Shown here: in pieces, positions 33,987-43,830 of the stretch
How positions within the stretch are numbered: the stretch's first letter is position 1
How the letters are laid out: every line of letters begins with the position of its first letter
Source of the DNA: Clostridium_X cadaveris
Lineage (GTDB): Bacteria > Bacillota > Clostridia > Clostridiales > Clostridiaceae
Strand: one strand, 5' to 3'
NCBI RefSeq assembly: GCF_039521325.1
Contig: NZ_BAAACD010000011.1
Length of the DNA: 64,000 nucleotides
Position numbers and translations under genes: made by a program
Notes under the pieces: model-generated
Databases searched by the model: none
The model's input: the letters and a program-made list of their open reading frames with translations, nothing else
What the model was told of the DNA's origin: nothing

Positions 33987-36605
33987 ATGAGAAGACCTTA
34001 TGAAATGACAAAAGAAGAAATTATGAACTCTCTAGAAGTAAACCCTAATGGTCTGTCAAAAAATGAAGTAGAGAGTAGAAGAGAAAAGTATGGAGTTAAT
34101 GAATTACAAGAAGGAAAAAAGAAAAGCATATTTCAAGTATTTCTTGAGCAATTTAAAGATGTTCTTGTTGTCATACTTTTAATAGCAGCAACAATATCCA
34201 TGTTTTTAGGCAATGTTGAAAGTGCAATAGTTATATTTGTTGTTGTAATTATAAATGCTTTATTAGGAACTGTACAACATGTAAAGGCAGAGCAGTCTTT
34301 AAATAGTTTAAAGGCGTTATCATCACCAGTTGCAAGAGTTCTTAGGGATGGAGAAAAGATAGAAATACCATCAAAGGAAGTTGTAGTTGGAGATATATTA
34401 TATCTTGAGGCTGGAGATTTCGTAAGTGCAGATGGAAGAATAATCGAAAATTATAGTCTGCAAGTTAATGAAAGCTCTTTAACAGGAGAATCAGAAAGTG
34501 TAATAAAAACTGATGAAATTATAAATGAAAAAGATATACCTGTGGGAGATAGAAAAAATATGGTTTTTTCAGGCAGTCTTGTTACATATGGAAGAGCTAC
34601 ACTTGTAGTTACTGCAGTAGGTATGGAAACAGAAATAGGAAAGGTAGCGGAACTTCTAAATACAACAAAAGAGAAGAAAACACCTCTTCAAATCAATTTA
34701 GATAACTTTGGTAAAAAACTTGCCATAGTTATCCTTATAATAAGTATCATAGTATTTGGGTTAAACATGATAAGAGGTCAAGCGCTTGTTGATTCATTTA
34801 TGTTTGCGGTAGCCCTTGCGGTAGCAGCAATACCTGAAGCATTAAGCTCAATAGTTACAATAGTATTATCTCTTGGAACTCAAAAGATGGCAAAGGAAAA
34901 TGCTATAATAAGAAAGCTTCAAGCTGTAGAGGGACTTGGAAGTGTATCCATAATATGTTCTGATAAGACAGGGACTCTTACTCAAAACAAAATGACTGTG
35001 AAAAAAGTTTTTATAAATAATCAGATAAAGGAAGCAGATGATATTAGTTTAGATGATGAATTAGAAAAGAATTTATTAACTATGGGGCTTCTTTGCAGTG
35101 ATGCTATAACAGATGGACACAAAGAAATAGGAGATCCTACAGAGGTTGCTTTAGTAAACTTTGCTGATATGTATGGTATTGATGAAATAAAGATGAGAGA
35201 CCATTATGAGAGACTAAGTGAAATACCTTTTGATTCTGATAGAAAACTTATGAGCACTGTATGCAGAATGGATAAAAAAAATGTGATGATAACTAAGGGT
35301 GCATTGGATGTAATACTTAACAGGACAAAAGATATAATAACAGCTGATGGTATAAGTAAAATAACAGATGACCATATAAAAAATATTGAAAAGGTAAATA
35401 GAGAGTTTTCAAAAACAGGACTTAGAGTATTGGCTTTTGCCTTTAAAGAACTTAAGGACAAAACGGATATAAAACTAGGAGATGAAAATGATTTAACATT
35501 TATAGGGCTTATTTCTATGATGGATCCTCCAAGAGAGGAGTCAAAACAGGCTGTTGAGGAATGTATAAATGCTGGAATAAAACCTGTTATGATTACAGGA
35601 GATCATAAGATAACAGCAGCTGCCATTGCCAAGCAAATAGGAATTTTAAAAGATGAATCAGAAGCTGTTGAAGGCTCAGAACTTGATAATTTAAGTGATG
35701 AAGAATTAAAAAGCTTTGTTAAAAAAATATCGGTTTATGCTAGAGTATCTCCAGAGCATAAGATAAGGATAGTAAGAGCTTGGCAGGAAAAAGGAAATGT
35801 GGTTGCTATGACTGGAGATGGCGTTAATGATGCTCCGGCGCTAAAACAGGCTGATATAGGTGTTGCTATGGGGATTACAGGATCAGAAGTTGCAAAAGAT
35901 GCAGCCTCTATGATACTTACTGATGATAATTTTGCAACTATAGTGAAAGCTATTTCTAATGGAAGAAATATTTATGGGAACATTAAAAACTCCATAAAAT
36001 TTTTGCTATCAGGAAATACTGCAGGAATACTAGCTGTTTTATATGCATCCTTATTTGCATTGCCAGTGCCATTTGCAGCAGTTCACCTATTATTTATAAA
36101 TCTTCTTACAGATAGCTTGCCAGCTATAGCTTTAGGATTAGAGCCACACAGTAATAATGTTATGAAAGAAGAGCCTAGAGATATTAATGAATCCATATTA
36201 ACAAAGAATTTTGCTTTAGAAATAATATTAGAAGGTATAGTGATAGCAGCAGCTACCATAACTGGCTTTCATATTGGATTAAACGCTGGTGGCCCTGCTT
36301 TAGCTAGTACAATGGCATTTGCTATCTTGTGCTTGGCTAGATTAATTCATGGATTTACAAGCAAATCAAAAAAACATGTGTTATCCGGGAAAGCATTGTT
36401 TTCAAATAGATATTTATGGGCGGCTTTTGGAGTAGGCTTTGTACTTTTAAATTTAGTACTATTAGTTCCATTTTTACAGCCTATATTTGAGGTGGATTCT
36501 ATGACTATGAATCAATTATTAACAGTTTATGGATTATCATTACTTCCATTTATAATAATACAGCTTGTTAAGTTGGCATTTGATAAGAAATCTAAGGAAG
36601 ATTAG
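33987..36605 (+). CDS. Calcium-type cation P-type ATPase
   Basis: An 872-residue P2-type ATPase. Visible elements are the actuator-domain TGES in SSLTGESES (about 167-172), membrane helix 4 PEAL in AAIPEALSSIV (about 289-298), the phosphorylation motif DKTGTLT (about 331-337), KGAL in the nucleotide domain, the hinge TGDGVNDAP (about 611-619) and six C-terminal helices. PEAL on helix 4 and the SERCA/PMR1-like layout indicate Ca2+ (possibly Mn2+) export. The start follows AAGGAGGAC. A strong terminator follows. Confidence 0.93.
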   Translation: MRRPYEMTKEEIMNSLEVNPNGLSKNEVESRREKYGVNELQEGKKKSIFQVFLEQFKDVLVVILLIAATISMFLGNVESAIVIFVVVIINALLGTVQHVKAEQSLNSLKALSSPVARVLRDGEKIEIPSKEVVVGDILYLEAGDFVSADGRIIENYSLQVNESSLTGESESVIKTDEIINEKDIPVGDRKNMVFSGSLVTYGRATLVVTAVGMETEIGKVAELLNTTKEKKTPLQINLDNFGKKLAIVILIISIIVFGLNMIRGQALVDSFMFAVALAVAAIPEALSSIVTIVLSLGTQKMAKENAIIRKLQAVEGLGSVSIICSDKTGTLTQNKMTVKKVFINNQIKEADDISLDDELEKNLLTMGLLCSDAITDGHKEIGDPTEVALVNFADMYGIDEIKMRDHYERLSEIPFDSDRKLMSTVCRMDKKNVMITKGALDVILNRTKDIITADGISKITDDHIKNIEKVNREFSKTGLRVLAFAFKELKDKTDIKLGDENDLTFIGLISMMDPPREESKQAVEECINAGIKPVMITGDHKITAAAIAKQIGILKDESEAVEGSELDNLSDEELKSFVKKISVYARVSPEHKIRIVRAWQEKGNVVAMTGDGVNDAPALKQADIGVAMGITGSEVAKDAASMILTDDNFATIVKAISNGRNIYGNIKNSIKFLLSGNTAGILAVLYASLFALPVPFAAVHLLFINLLTDSLPAIALGLEPHSNNVMKEEPRDINESILTKNFALEIILEGIVIAAATITGFHIGLNAGGPALASTMAFAILCLARLIHGFTSKSKKHVLSGKALFSNRYLWAAFGVGFVLLNLVLLVPFLQPIFEVDSMTMNQLLTVYGLSLLPFIIIQLVKLAFDKKSKED

Positions 36606-36652
36606 AATAAATTAAAAGTTTTTAAAAATCTTTATAGGAATTTCAATAAATC

Positions 36653-36700
36653 AGCAAACAGTGTAGTTCTTTTTATTATTACACTGTTTGCTATATGAAT
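36653..36700 (+). terminator. P-type ATPase terminator
   Basis: AGCAAACAGTGTA (36653-36665), T-rich loop, TACACTGTTTGCT (36680-36692): 13 perfect pairs. Confidence 0.8.
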
Positions 36701-36737
36701 TTAATTTTTTTGAGGCCTAATTAAATGTACTAGTTTA

Positions 36738-36824
36738 TTGACAAAATACGGTATTTTAATTATAATATATGATTGTTAGCCTTGACTAATTATATTTTTT
36801 ATTGAAAGTTAGTTTAAACTAACT
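36738..36824 (+). promoter_or_regulatory. araC-type gene promoter with AGTTAG-N6-CTAACT operator
   Basis: Perfect consensus promoter TTGACA (36738-36743), 17 bp, TATAAT (36761-36766), whose spacer holds AAAATAC-G-GTATTTT. Downstream are a core half-match TTAG-N6-CTAA (36776-36789) and the perfect 18-bp palindrome AGTTAGTTTAAACTAACT (36807-36824). Confidence 0.75.
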
Positions 36825-36878
36825 GAATTGTATAGTCATAAATATAAAACTAAGTTCTAAAAAGGATGTGTATACAAA

Positions 36879-37832
36879 ATGAATGCAACACAAAGGGAAA
36901 AAAATATTTATGGGAGTGATGTGGAGATCATTTACCGTGATTTTGATTGTACTATATATAGACTTAGTGATGAAACGGGTAATATAGAAATGAAAAGCTA
37001 CACAGTTTTTCCTGGAATAGAGTTGATTTATAATGATGTCCACAAGCAAGAATGTTTGCTTGAAAATTCAAAACCAGAAAATATTTTTGAAATCAATCAT
37101 TGCCGTGAGGGGCGTATTGAGTGTGAATTCAAAGATGAGTTTTGCTATCTTACACCGGGGGATCTATCTATTGCATACAAGTCTAATATGGAACATGGTT
37201 CATATTTTCCTCTTGGGCACTATCAAGGCATATCTATTATAATAGATATGGAAAAGGTACCTCAATGCTTTTCTTGTTTTCTTGATGATGTGAATGTCAG
37301 TCCTAGTATTCTTATAAAAAAGTTTTGTCAAGATAATAAAGGTTTTATTGCTCGTTCTGAACCAAGTATCGAGCATATATTTTCAGAGCTTTACTTTGTT
37401 CCTGACAGAATTAAAAAGGGGTATTTTAAGGTTAAAATCTTAGAACTATTTCTTTTCTTAAGCAATATGGAAGTAAATACAAAGGAGAACGAAAAACAAT
37501 GTGTTTCTAAATCACAGGTGAGCCTTGCAAAGAATATTTGTAAGTATCTTACTGAACACATGGAAAGTCATGTCACATTGGATCAGCTCTCAGAGATTTT
37601 TCATATTTCTGGAACACAGATTAAAAACAGTTTCAAAGCTGTTTATGGTGTTTCTATGTATTCATATATTCGAACACAAAAAATGCAATCAGCAGCATTA
37701 CTGCTAAAAAAGAATAATTGTAAAGTTATCGAAATTGCTGGGCGATTCGGATACGATAATGGAAGTAAGTTTGCCAAAGCTTTTAAAGATATAATGGGAG
37801 TAACGCCTAATGAATATAGAATGTCAAAATAA
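36879..37832 (+). CDS. AraC family transcriptional regulator
   Basis: A 317-residue protein with an N-terminal sensory region of about 200 residues (FEINHCREGRIECEF near 71-85 is cupin-like) and a C-terminal double HTH of the AraC/XylS type: LDQLSEIFHISGTQIKNSFKAVYGVSMYSYIRTQKMQSAALLL, then IEIAGRFGYDNGSKFAKAFKDIMGVTPNEYR. Regulators of this build sit beside siderophore (YbtA-like) systems, and two YbtP/YbtQ-like ABC genes follow. The 18-bp palindrome upstream recurs before the ABC genes. Codon use (CGT, CGC for Arg) differs from neighbouring genes. Confidence 0.88.
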   Translation: MNATQREKNIYGSDVEIIYRDFDCTIYRLSDETGNIEMKSYTVFPGIELIYNDVHKQECLLENSKPENIFEINHCREGRIECEFKDEFCYLTPGDLSIAYKSNMEHGSYFPLGHYQGISIIIDMEKVPQCFSCFLDDVNVSPSILIKKFCQDNKGFIARSEPSIEHIFSELYFVPDRIKKGYFKVKILELFLFLSNMEVNTKENEKQCVSKSQVSLAKNICKYLTEHMESHVTLDQLSEIFHISGTQIKNSFKAVYGVSMYSYIRTQKMQSAALLLKKNNCKVIEIAGRFGYDNGSKFAKAFKDIMGVTPNEYRMSK

Positions 37833-37848
37833 GTATGTCTTTTTGGAG

Positions 37849-37892
37849 CCTTATTCTTTCCTTTTGGAGCGGAATAGGCTTTAATTTTATAT
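37849..37892 (+). terminator. araC-type gene terminator
   Basis: Imperfect stem GCCTTATTC...GAATAGGC followed by TTTAATTTTAT. Confidence 0.5.
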
Positions 37893-37940
37893 TAAGATAA
37901 TTAAGTAAGATGCTGGAAGGCATTTATTTTTTTAAAGATG

Positions 37941-37958
37941 AGTTAGTTCTAGCTAACT
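37941..37958. promoter_or_regulatory. Second AGTTAG-N6-CTAACT operator, before the ABC pair
   Basis: AGTTAG-TTCTAG-CTAACT, 77 bases before the first ABC start. It shares both 6-base arms and spacing with the palindrome at 36807-36824, so one regulator should act on both units. Confidence 0.7.
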
Positions 37959-38034
37959 CGTTTAAAGAATTCAATGAGAAATCTTATCTTACAATTATAA
38001 GAGAATTGAAGATTTTTAAAAGGGGGAATGAAAG

Positions 38035-39810
38035 ATGGATAAAAAATCAGATATGTCAAAATTATTTGACTATGCTGGAAAGTTTAAAATCCTGACGGTT
38101 TCATCATGGATTCTGTCAGTGGTCAGTGCATTTATGGCACTTGCACCCTTCGTATATATTTGGAAAATCATCAAAGAAGTTCTTGATGTTTCTCCAAACT
38201 ATAGTAATGCTCAAAGTCTTGTTCATAATGGTTGGATGGCTGTTATATTTTCAGTGTTATCCATGCTGATTTATATTGGTGCCTTGATGTGTTCACATAT
38301 AGCAGCATTTCGTGTACAGGCAAATATTCGATCTTATGCTATGCATCATATCGCAACATTACCACTTGGTTTCATGGATAATATAGGTAGCGGTAAAATG
38401 AGAAAAATTGTTAATGAATCTAGTGAGGCTACTGAAACCTACCTTGCCCATCAACTTCCTGATATGGCTGCAGCTTGCGCTACACCAGTTGGACTTTTAA
38501 TATTGATGATGGTATTCGATTGGAAGCTAGGTCTGCTTTCTTTGATTCCAGTATTTGCTGCGTTTGCAATTATGTCAACTATGACAGGTGCAAAAATGAA
38601 AGAAAAAATGTCAGAATATCAAAATGCTCTCGATTCTATGTCTAATGAAGCAGTGGAGTATGTGAGAGGTATTCCAGTAGTAAAAACCTTTGGACAATCT
38701 GTATTTTCATTCAAGCGCTTCAAGGCATCCATTGATAATTATAGCAAATGGGTGATAGCATACACTAAAGACTTGCGTATGCCTATGATGTGTTATACCA
38801 CAATCATAAACTCTATTTTTACAATACTTATTGCAGTAGCACTTTTTGTAACCAAAGATGGTGTAACAAATAAATTCCTGCTTAATTTACTATTTTACAT
38901 CATAATAACTCCAATAATTACGGTTACGCTAAATAAAATCATGTTTGCTAGCGAAAATAAAATGATTGTTGCTGATGCTGTGAGTCGTATAGAAAGCATT
39001 ATGAAAATGAAACCATTAATGGATTCTAAAACTCTTGGTCATCCTAAAGATAACTCTATAGAACTAAGAGATGTTTATTTTCGTTATCATGATGCAAAGA
39101 CAAAGGCACTTGCTGGTATTAGTTTGAGCATTAGTGCTGGTGAGCATATTGCTTTTGTTGGTCCTTCTGGTGGTGGGAAAACAACACTTGCTAGTGTGAT
39201 CGCGAGATTTTGGGATGTAGATAGTGGTGAAATAAAAATTGGAGGTATAGACGTTCGAAATATTGCCAAAAGAGAACTCATGAATACTGTGTCTTTTGTA
39301 TTTCAGGATTCCAAACTTCTCAAAGATTCTATTCTTGAAAATGTACGTATAGCAAAGCCTGAAGCTACAAGAGAAGAGGTTCTTGCAGCACTTCATAAGG
39401 CGCAATGTGATGATATTATCGAAAAAATGCCAAAAGGTATTGATACAATAATTGGTACAAAAGATATATATCTTTCAGGTGGTGAACAGCAACGTATATC
39501 TATTGCCCGTGTCATGCTAAAAAATACGCCTATTCTTATTCTTGATGAAGCTACAGCTTTTGCTGATCCTGACAATGAAGCGAAAGTGCAGAAGGCATTC
39601 TCTGAATTGTCAAAGGGCAAAACTGTTATTATGATCGCACATAGATTGTCAACTATAACGAATGCCAATCGCATCTTTGTTTTAAAAGATGGTAAGATTG
39701 TAGAATTTGGTAATAATATGGAACTTATCGAAAAAGGCGGTTTGTATGCTCATATGTGGAAACAGTATAATGTTTCTTCTAATTGGAAAGTGGGTGGAAT
39801 AAATGATTAG
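38035..39810 (+). CDS. ABC half-transporter (YbtP/siderophore-associated exporter type), subunit 1
   Basis: A 591-residue membrane-ATPase fusion. Six helices in about residues 15-310, then an NBD with Walker A GPSGGGKTT (about 374-382), signature LSGGEQQ (about 481), Walker B ILILDEATAFADP and the H-loop AHRLS. The Gly-rich SGGGKTT Walker A and the AraC-plus-two-ABC layout match the YbtP/YbtQ-like and IrtAB-like group tied to iron-siderophore traffic. Whether it imports or exports is not decidable here. AGGGGGAA precedes the ATG. It overlaps the partner by 8 bases. Arg codons CGT and CGC are frequent, unlike the AGA-dominated neighbours. Confidence 0.88.
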   Translation: MDKKSDMSKLFDYAGKFKILTVSSWILSVVSAFMALAPFVYIWKIIKEVLDVSPNYSNAQSLVHNGWMAVIFSVLSMLIYIGALMCSHIAAFRVQANIRSYAMHHIATLPLGFMDNIGSGKMRKIVNESSEATETYLAHQLPDMAAACATPVGLLILMMVFDWKLGLLSLIPVFAAFAIMSTMTGAKMKEKMSEYQNALDSMSNEAVEYVRGIPVVKTFGQSVFSFKRFKASIDNYSKWVIAYTKDLRMPMMCYTTIINSIFTILIAVALFVTKDGVTNKFLLNLLFYIIITPIITVTLNKIMFASENKMIVADAVSRIESIMKMKPLMDSKTLGHPKDNSIELRDVYFRYHDAKTKALAGISLSISAGEHIAFVGPSGGGKTTLASVIARFWDVDSGEIKIGGIDVRNIAKRELMNTVSFVFQDSKLLKDSILENVRIAKPEATREEVLAALHKAQCDDIIEKMPKGIDTIIGTKDIYLSGGEQQRISIARVMLKNTPILILDEATAFADPDNEAKVQKAFSELSKGKTVIMIAHRLSTITNANRIFVLKDGKIVEFGNNMELIEKGGLYAHMWKQYNVSSNWKVGGIND

Positions 39811-41530
39811 ATATTTGAGACATAAATATGCACTTTCTGAAAAAGGTGCAAGAGATATGATAAAAGCGTTTATAGCATGTACGTTATCTAATATTGCACT
39901 AATGGCTCCAGTGTCTCTGCTATATTTTTTAATATCCGATATTATGGGAAGGGGACTGACAGATAGAACCATATTTTATATCATTGGTATTATTATTTGT
40001 CTTGCAGCGATTTTTATTACCACTTATTTTCAGTACAATGCAACATTCTTTGCAACATATGAGGAAAGTGGCATCCGACGTATTACGCTTGCAGAAAGAC
40101 TTCGCAAACTTCCGCTTTCATTCTTTGGAAGAAAGGATTTGTCTGATCTTACTAGCACTATTATGGCAGATTGCGCAAGACTAGAAACAGCCTCTTCACA
40201 TTGGATACCTGAATTGGTTGCTTCATTGATTTCAACAAGTATTATAGCTATAAGTTTATTCTTTTTTGATTGGCGTATGGCTTTGGCCGCACTTTGGGTA
40301 TTACCTGTGTCTTTCTGTATTGTATGCTTTTCTGCAAAAGTTCAGAAGGCACTTAGCAGACGTCAGATGGCTGCAAAAATGGATTGTGCAGATGGAATTC
40401 AGGAGTGCTTAGAGTCAGTACGTGATCTGAAGGCAAATAATGCAGAAGATAAATATCTTGAGGGATTGGACAGAAAAATTAAAGCTGTTGAGAAAAGGGC
40501 AATTTTATCAGAACTTGGGGCGGCTATATTTGTGGCTTCTTCAGAAATGTTTCTAAAGATTGGTATTGCTACAACAGCACTAGTAGGAGGTATACTTCTT
40601 GCAAACGGAACTCTTGATGTTTTAACATTTTTTATGTTTCTTTTGCTTGTATCAAGACTTTATGATCCAATGCAGATATCATTGCAGAATCTTGCAGCAA
40701 TTATTGCAACTAATATTCAATGTGAACGTATGAATGAAATACTTGAACATCCAACACAGATGGGTTCTGAAAATTTAAGTAATAAAGGATATGACATTGT
40801 ATTTGATCATGTTGGATTTGCCTATAATAAAAATGAGCAAGTTTTAAGAGACGTTTCATTTACTGCAAAACAAGGTGAGGCTACGGCTTTAATTGGACCA
40901 TCTGGTGGTGGCAAAACAACTGTTTCTCGTCTTGCTGCACGTTTTTGGGATGTGACTAAAGGAAAAATTACGGTAGGAGGTATGGATATATCACAGGTAG
41001 ATCCTGAAACTTTGATGTCTTTGTATTCTATCGTGTTTCAAGATGTAACTTTATTCAATAATTCTGTTATGGAGAATATACGTATTGGGTGTAAGGATGC
41101 TACTGACGAAGAAGTTATAAAGGCCGCAAAGCTAGCACATGTAGATGAATTTGCTAAAAAGATGCCTAATGGTTATCATACTTTTATCGGGGAAAACGGT
41201 TCAGAACTTTCAGGAGGGGAAAGACAGCGTATTTCTATTGCCAGAGCTTTCCTAAAGGATGCACCAATTATTCTTATGGATGAGGCTACCGCTTCTTTAG
41301 ATGTTGAAAATGAAACTATGATACATGAATCATTGTCTCGACTTATGAAAAACAAGACTGTACTAGTTATTGCTCATCGAATGAGAACTATTTTTGGTTC
41401 AGATAAAATTGTTGTTCTTGATAATGGTTATGTTGTACAGCAAGGATCACATGCTAAGCTTATCAAACAGGATGGTATTTATAGTCATATGGTGAAAATT
41501 CAGCAGCAGGCCAGTGGATGGAAAATATAA
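39803..41530 (+). CDS. ABC half-transporter (YbtQ-like), subunit 2
   Basis: A 575-residue partner with six helices and an NBD: Walker A GPSGGGKTT (about 365-373), signature LSGGERQ (about 472), Walker B IILMDEATASLD and H-loop AHRM. Both ATP sites in this pair keep the consensus residues, unlike the exporter at 19.4-22.9 kb. The 8-base overlap with subunit 1 indicates translational coupling. The operon ends at a terminator shared with pflB. No siderophore synthesis genes are present in the window. Confidence 0.88.
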   Translation: MIRYLRHKYALSEKGARDMIKAFIACTLSNIALMAPVSLLYFLISDIMGRGLTDRTIFYIIGIIICLAAIFITTYFQYNATFFATYEESGIRRITLAERLRKLPLSFFGRKDLSDLTSTIMADCARLETASSHWIPELVASLISTSIIAISLFFFDWRMALAALWVLPVSFCIVCFSAKVQKALSRRQMAAKMDCADGIQECLESVRDLKANNAEDKYLEGLDRKIKAVEKRAILSELGAAIFVASSEMFLKIGIATTALVGGILLANGTLDVLTFFMFLLLVSRLYDPMQISLQNLAAIIATNIQCERMNEILEHPTQMGSENLSNKGYDIVFDHVGFAYNKNEQVLRDVSFTAKQGEATALIGPSGGGKTTVSRLAARFWDVTKGKITVGGMDISQVDPETLMSLYSIVFQDVTLFNNSVMENIRIGCKDATDEEVIKAAKLAHVDEFAKKMPNGYHTFIGENGSELSGGERQRISIARAFLKDAPIILMDEATASLDVENETMIHESLSRLMKNKTVLVIAHRMRTIFGSDKIVVLDNGYVVQQGSHAKLIKQDGIYSHMVKIQQQASGWKI

Positions 41531-41561
41531 TTTTGATATCTTATGAATATAGGTTTAATAC

Positions 41562-41600
41562 AAAATGGAGCTTGAGTCATATCTCAAGCTCCATTTTTAT
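41562..41600. terminator. Bidirectional terminator between ABC operon and pflB
   Basis: AAAATGGAGCTTGAG (41562-41576), 6-base loop, CTCAAGCTCCATTTT (41583-41597): 15 perfect pairs with T-runs on both strands. Confidence 0.92.
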
Positions 41601-41601
41601 A

Positions 41602-43830
41602 TTACATGTGTTTATGGAATGTTCTGTTTATAACGTCTAATTGTTGTTCTCTAGTTAGCTTTATAAAGTTAACTGCATATCCAGAAACTCTGATTGTTAA
41701 TTGAGGATATAATTCTGGATGATCCATAGCATCTAATAAAGTTTCTCTATCAAACACGTTAACATTTAAGTGATGAGCGTTTTGTCCGAAATATCCGTCC
41801 ATCATTTTGCCTAGGTTATCTATTCTTTGCTCTGAAGTCTTTCCTAAAGCATCTGGTATTATAGAGAATGTGTTTGAGATTCCGTCTTGAGAATCTTCAT
41901 AAGGAAGTTTAGCTACTGAGTTTAATGAAGCTAAAGAACCACTGTTATCTCTTCCGTGCATTGGATTAGCTCCTGGTGCAAAAGGTTGTCCAAGCTTTCT
42001 TCCACATGGAGTAGTACCTGTCTTTTTACCGTAAACAACATTTGAAGTTATAGTTAATACTGATTGAGTGTGATAAGCATTTCTGTAAGTTTTGTTTTGT
42101 CTTATCTTGTTCATCATGTTTCTTACTAAGAATACAGCTATATCATCAACTCTATCATCATCATTTCCGTATTTAGGGAAATCTCCTTCAACTTCGAAGT
42201 CGATAGCAATTCCTTCTTCATTTCTTATTGGCTTAACTTTGGCATATTTGATTGCTGATAATGAGTCTGCACAAACAGATAGTCCAGCTATACCGCAAGC
42301 CATTGTTCTAAATACATCTCTATCATGTAAAGCCATTTGTAATTTTTCATAAGAATATTTATCGTGCATGTAGTGGATAACATTTAATGTATTAACATAA
42401 AGGTTAGCTAACCATTCTGTCATTATATCAAATCTTTCCATTATTTCATTGTAATCTAGATATTCGCTAGTTATTGGAGCTATTTTTGGTCCAACTTGAA
42501 CTCCAGATTTCTCGTCCTTACCACCGTTTATAGCGTAAAGTAGAGTCTTAGCTAAGTTAACTCTTGCGCCAAAGAACTGCATTTGTTTACCAACTCTCAT
42601 TGCAGATACACAACAAGCTATAGCATAATCATCTCCCCAATATGGAGTCATTAAATCATCGTTTTCGTATTGAACTGAGCTTGTATCAATAGAAACCTTA
42701 GAACAGAAGTTCTTGAATCCTTGAGGTAATCTAGTTGACCATAAAACAGTTAGGTTTGGCTCTGGTGATGGTCCTAAAGTGTAAAGAGTGTTAAGTACTC
42801 TAAATGAGTTCTTAGTAACTAAAGTTCTTCCATCAAGGCCCATACCTCCGATTGATTCAGTTACCCAAGTTGGGTCTCCAGAGAATAAATCGTTGTATTC
42901 AGGAGTTCTTAAGAATTTAACAAGTCTTAATTTCATTACAAAGTGATCCATTAATTCTTGAGCTTCTTCTTCTGTTATAACGCCATTCTTTAAATCTCTT
43001 TCTATATAGATATCTAAGAAAGTAGAAGTTCTTCCTAATGACATTGCTGCACCATTTTGATCTTTTATAGCTCCTAAGAATCCAAAGTATAACCATTGGA
43101 TAGCTTCCTTTGCATTTGTAGCAGGGGCAGATATATCTAGTCCATAAGTAGCAGCTAATCCTTTTAATTCTTTTAATGCACTTATTTGATCAGATATTTC
43201 TTCTCTTAATCTTATAATATCTTCATCTATACATTTAACTTCTAAGCTCTTCTTTTGAGCAATTTTATCTTCTATTAGTCTGTCAACTCCGTATAGAGCA
43301 ACTCTTCTGTAGTCACCTATGATTCTTCCTCTACCATAAGCATCTGGAAGTCCAGTTATAACTCCTGATTTTCTTGCAAGTCTCATCTCATCAGTGTAAG
43401 CATCGAATACACCTTGATTGTGGCTCTTTCTATATTTATTGAATATCTCACTTATTTTAGGATTAACTTCATATCCATAAGCTTTAGCAGCATTTTCTGC
43501 CATTCTAATACCACCAAAAGGCATTACAGCTCTTTTTAAAGGTGCATCAGTTTGAACTCCAACAATTTTTTCAAAAGCTTGATCTATGTATCCAGCTTTG
43601 TATTCATTAATTCCAGAGATAGTATCTGTATCAACATCTAAAACTCCGTTTTCTCTTTCTTTCTTAAATAGTTCACTTACTTCTTCCCAAAGTTTTTCAG
43701 TAGCTTCTGTAGCTCCAGCTAGGAAACTGTCGTCTCCTTCATATGGAGTGTAGTTGTTTTGAATAAAGTTTCTTACGTCTATACTAGTTGTCCAAGATCC
43801 TTTGTTAAAATTTAACCATTCTTGTCTCAT
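41602..43830 (-). CDS. pflB: Formate C-acetyltransferase (pyruvate formate-lyase)
   Basis: A 742-residue glycyl radical enzyme that splits pyruvate with CoA into acetyl-CoA and formate under anaerobic conditions. The catalytic Cys406-Cys407 pair (IACCVSAM) and the C-terminal radical site RVSG717YAV are both intact, and overall length is standard. It is transcribed alone. The gene for its activating enzyme (pflA), usually next door, is not adjacent; the neighbouring radical SAM protein is of a different type. The ribosome-binding site AAGGAG lies upstream of the ATG. It forms a fermentative pair with adhE at the right end of the window. Confidence 0.97.
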   Translation of the reverse strand: MRQEWLNFNKGSWTTSIDVRNFIQNNYTPYEGDDSFLAGATEATEKLWEEVSELFKKERENGVLDVDTDTISGINEYKAGYIDQAFEKIVGVQTDAPLKRAVMPFGGIRMAENAAKAYGYEVNPKISEIFNKYRKSHNQGVFDAYTDEMRLARKSGVITGLPDAYGRGRIIGDYRRVALYGVDRLIEDKIAQKKSLEVKCIDEDIIRLREEISDQISALKELKGLAATYGLDISAPATNAKEAIQWLYFGFLGAIKDQNGAAMSLGRTSTFLDIYIERDLKNGVITEEEAQELMDHFVMKLRLVKFLRTPEYNDLFSGDPTWVTESIGGMGLDGRTLVTKNSFRVLNTLYTLGPSPEPNLTVLWSTRLPQGFKNFCSKVSIDTSSVQYENDDLMTPYWGDDYAIACCVSAMRVGKQMQFFGARVNLAKTLLYAINGGKDEKSGVQVGPKIAPITSEYLDYNEIMERFDIMTEWLANLYVNTLNVIHYMHDKYSYEKLQMALHDRDVFRTMACGIAGLSVCADSLSAIKYAKVKPIRNEEGIAIDFEVEGDFPKYGNDDDRVDDIAVFLVRNMMNKIRQNKTYRNAYHTQSVLTITSNVVYGKKTGTTPCGRKLGQPFAPGANPMHGRDNSGSLASLNSVAKLPYEDSQDGISNTFSIIPDALGKTSEQRIDNLGKMMDGYFGQNAHHLNVNVFDRETLLDAMDHPELYPQLTIRVSGYAVNFIKLTREQQLDVINRTFHKHM

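Noticed and set aside
37910..38095. 61-codon ORF before the ABC pair
   Set aside because: It has no ribosome-binding site, covers the operator palindrome and runs into the ABC gene in another frame.
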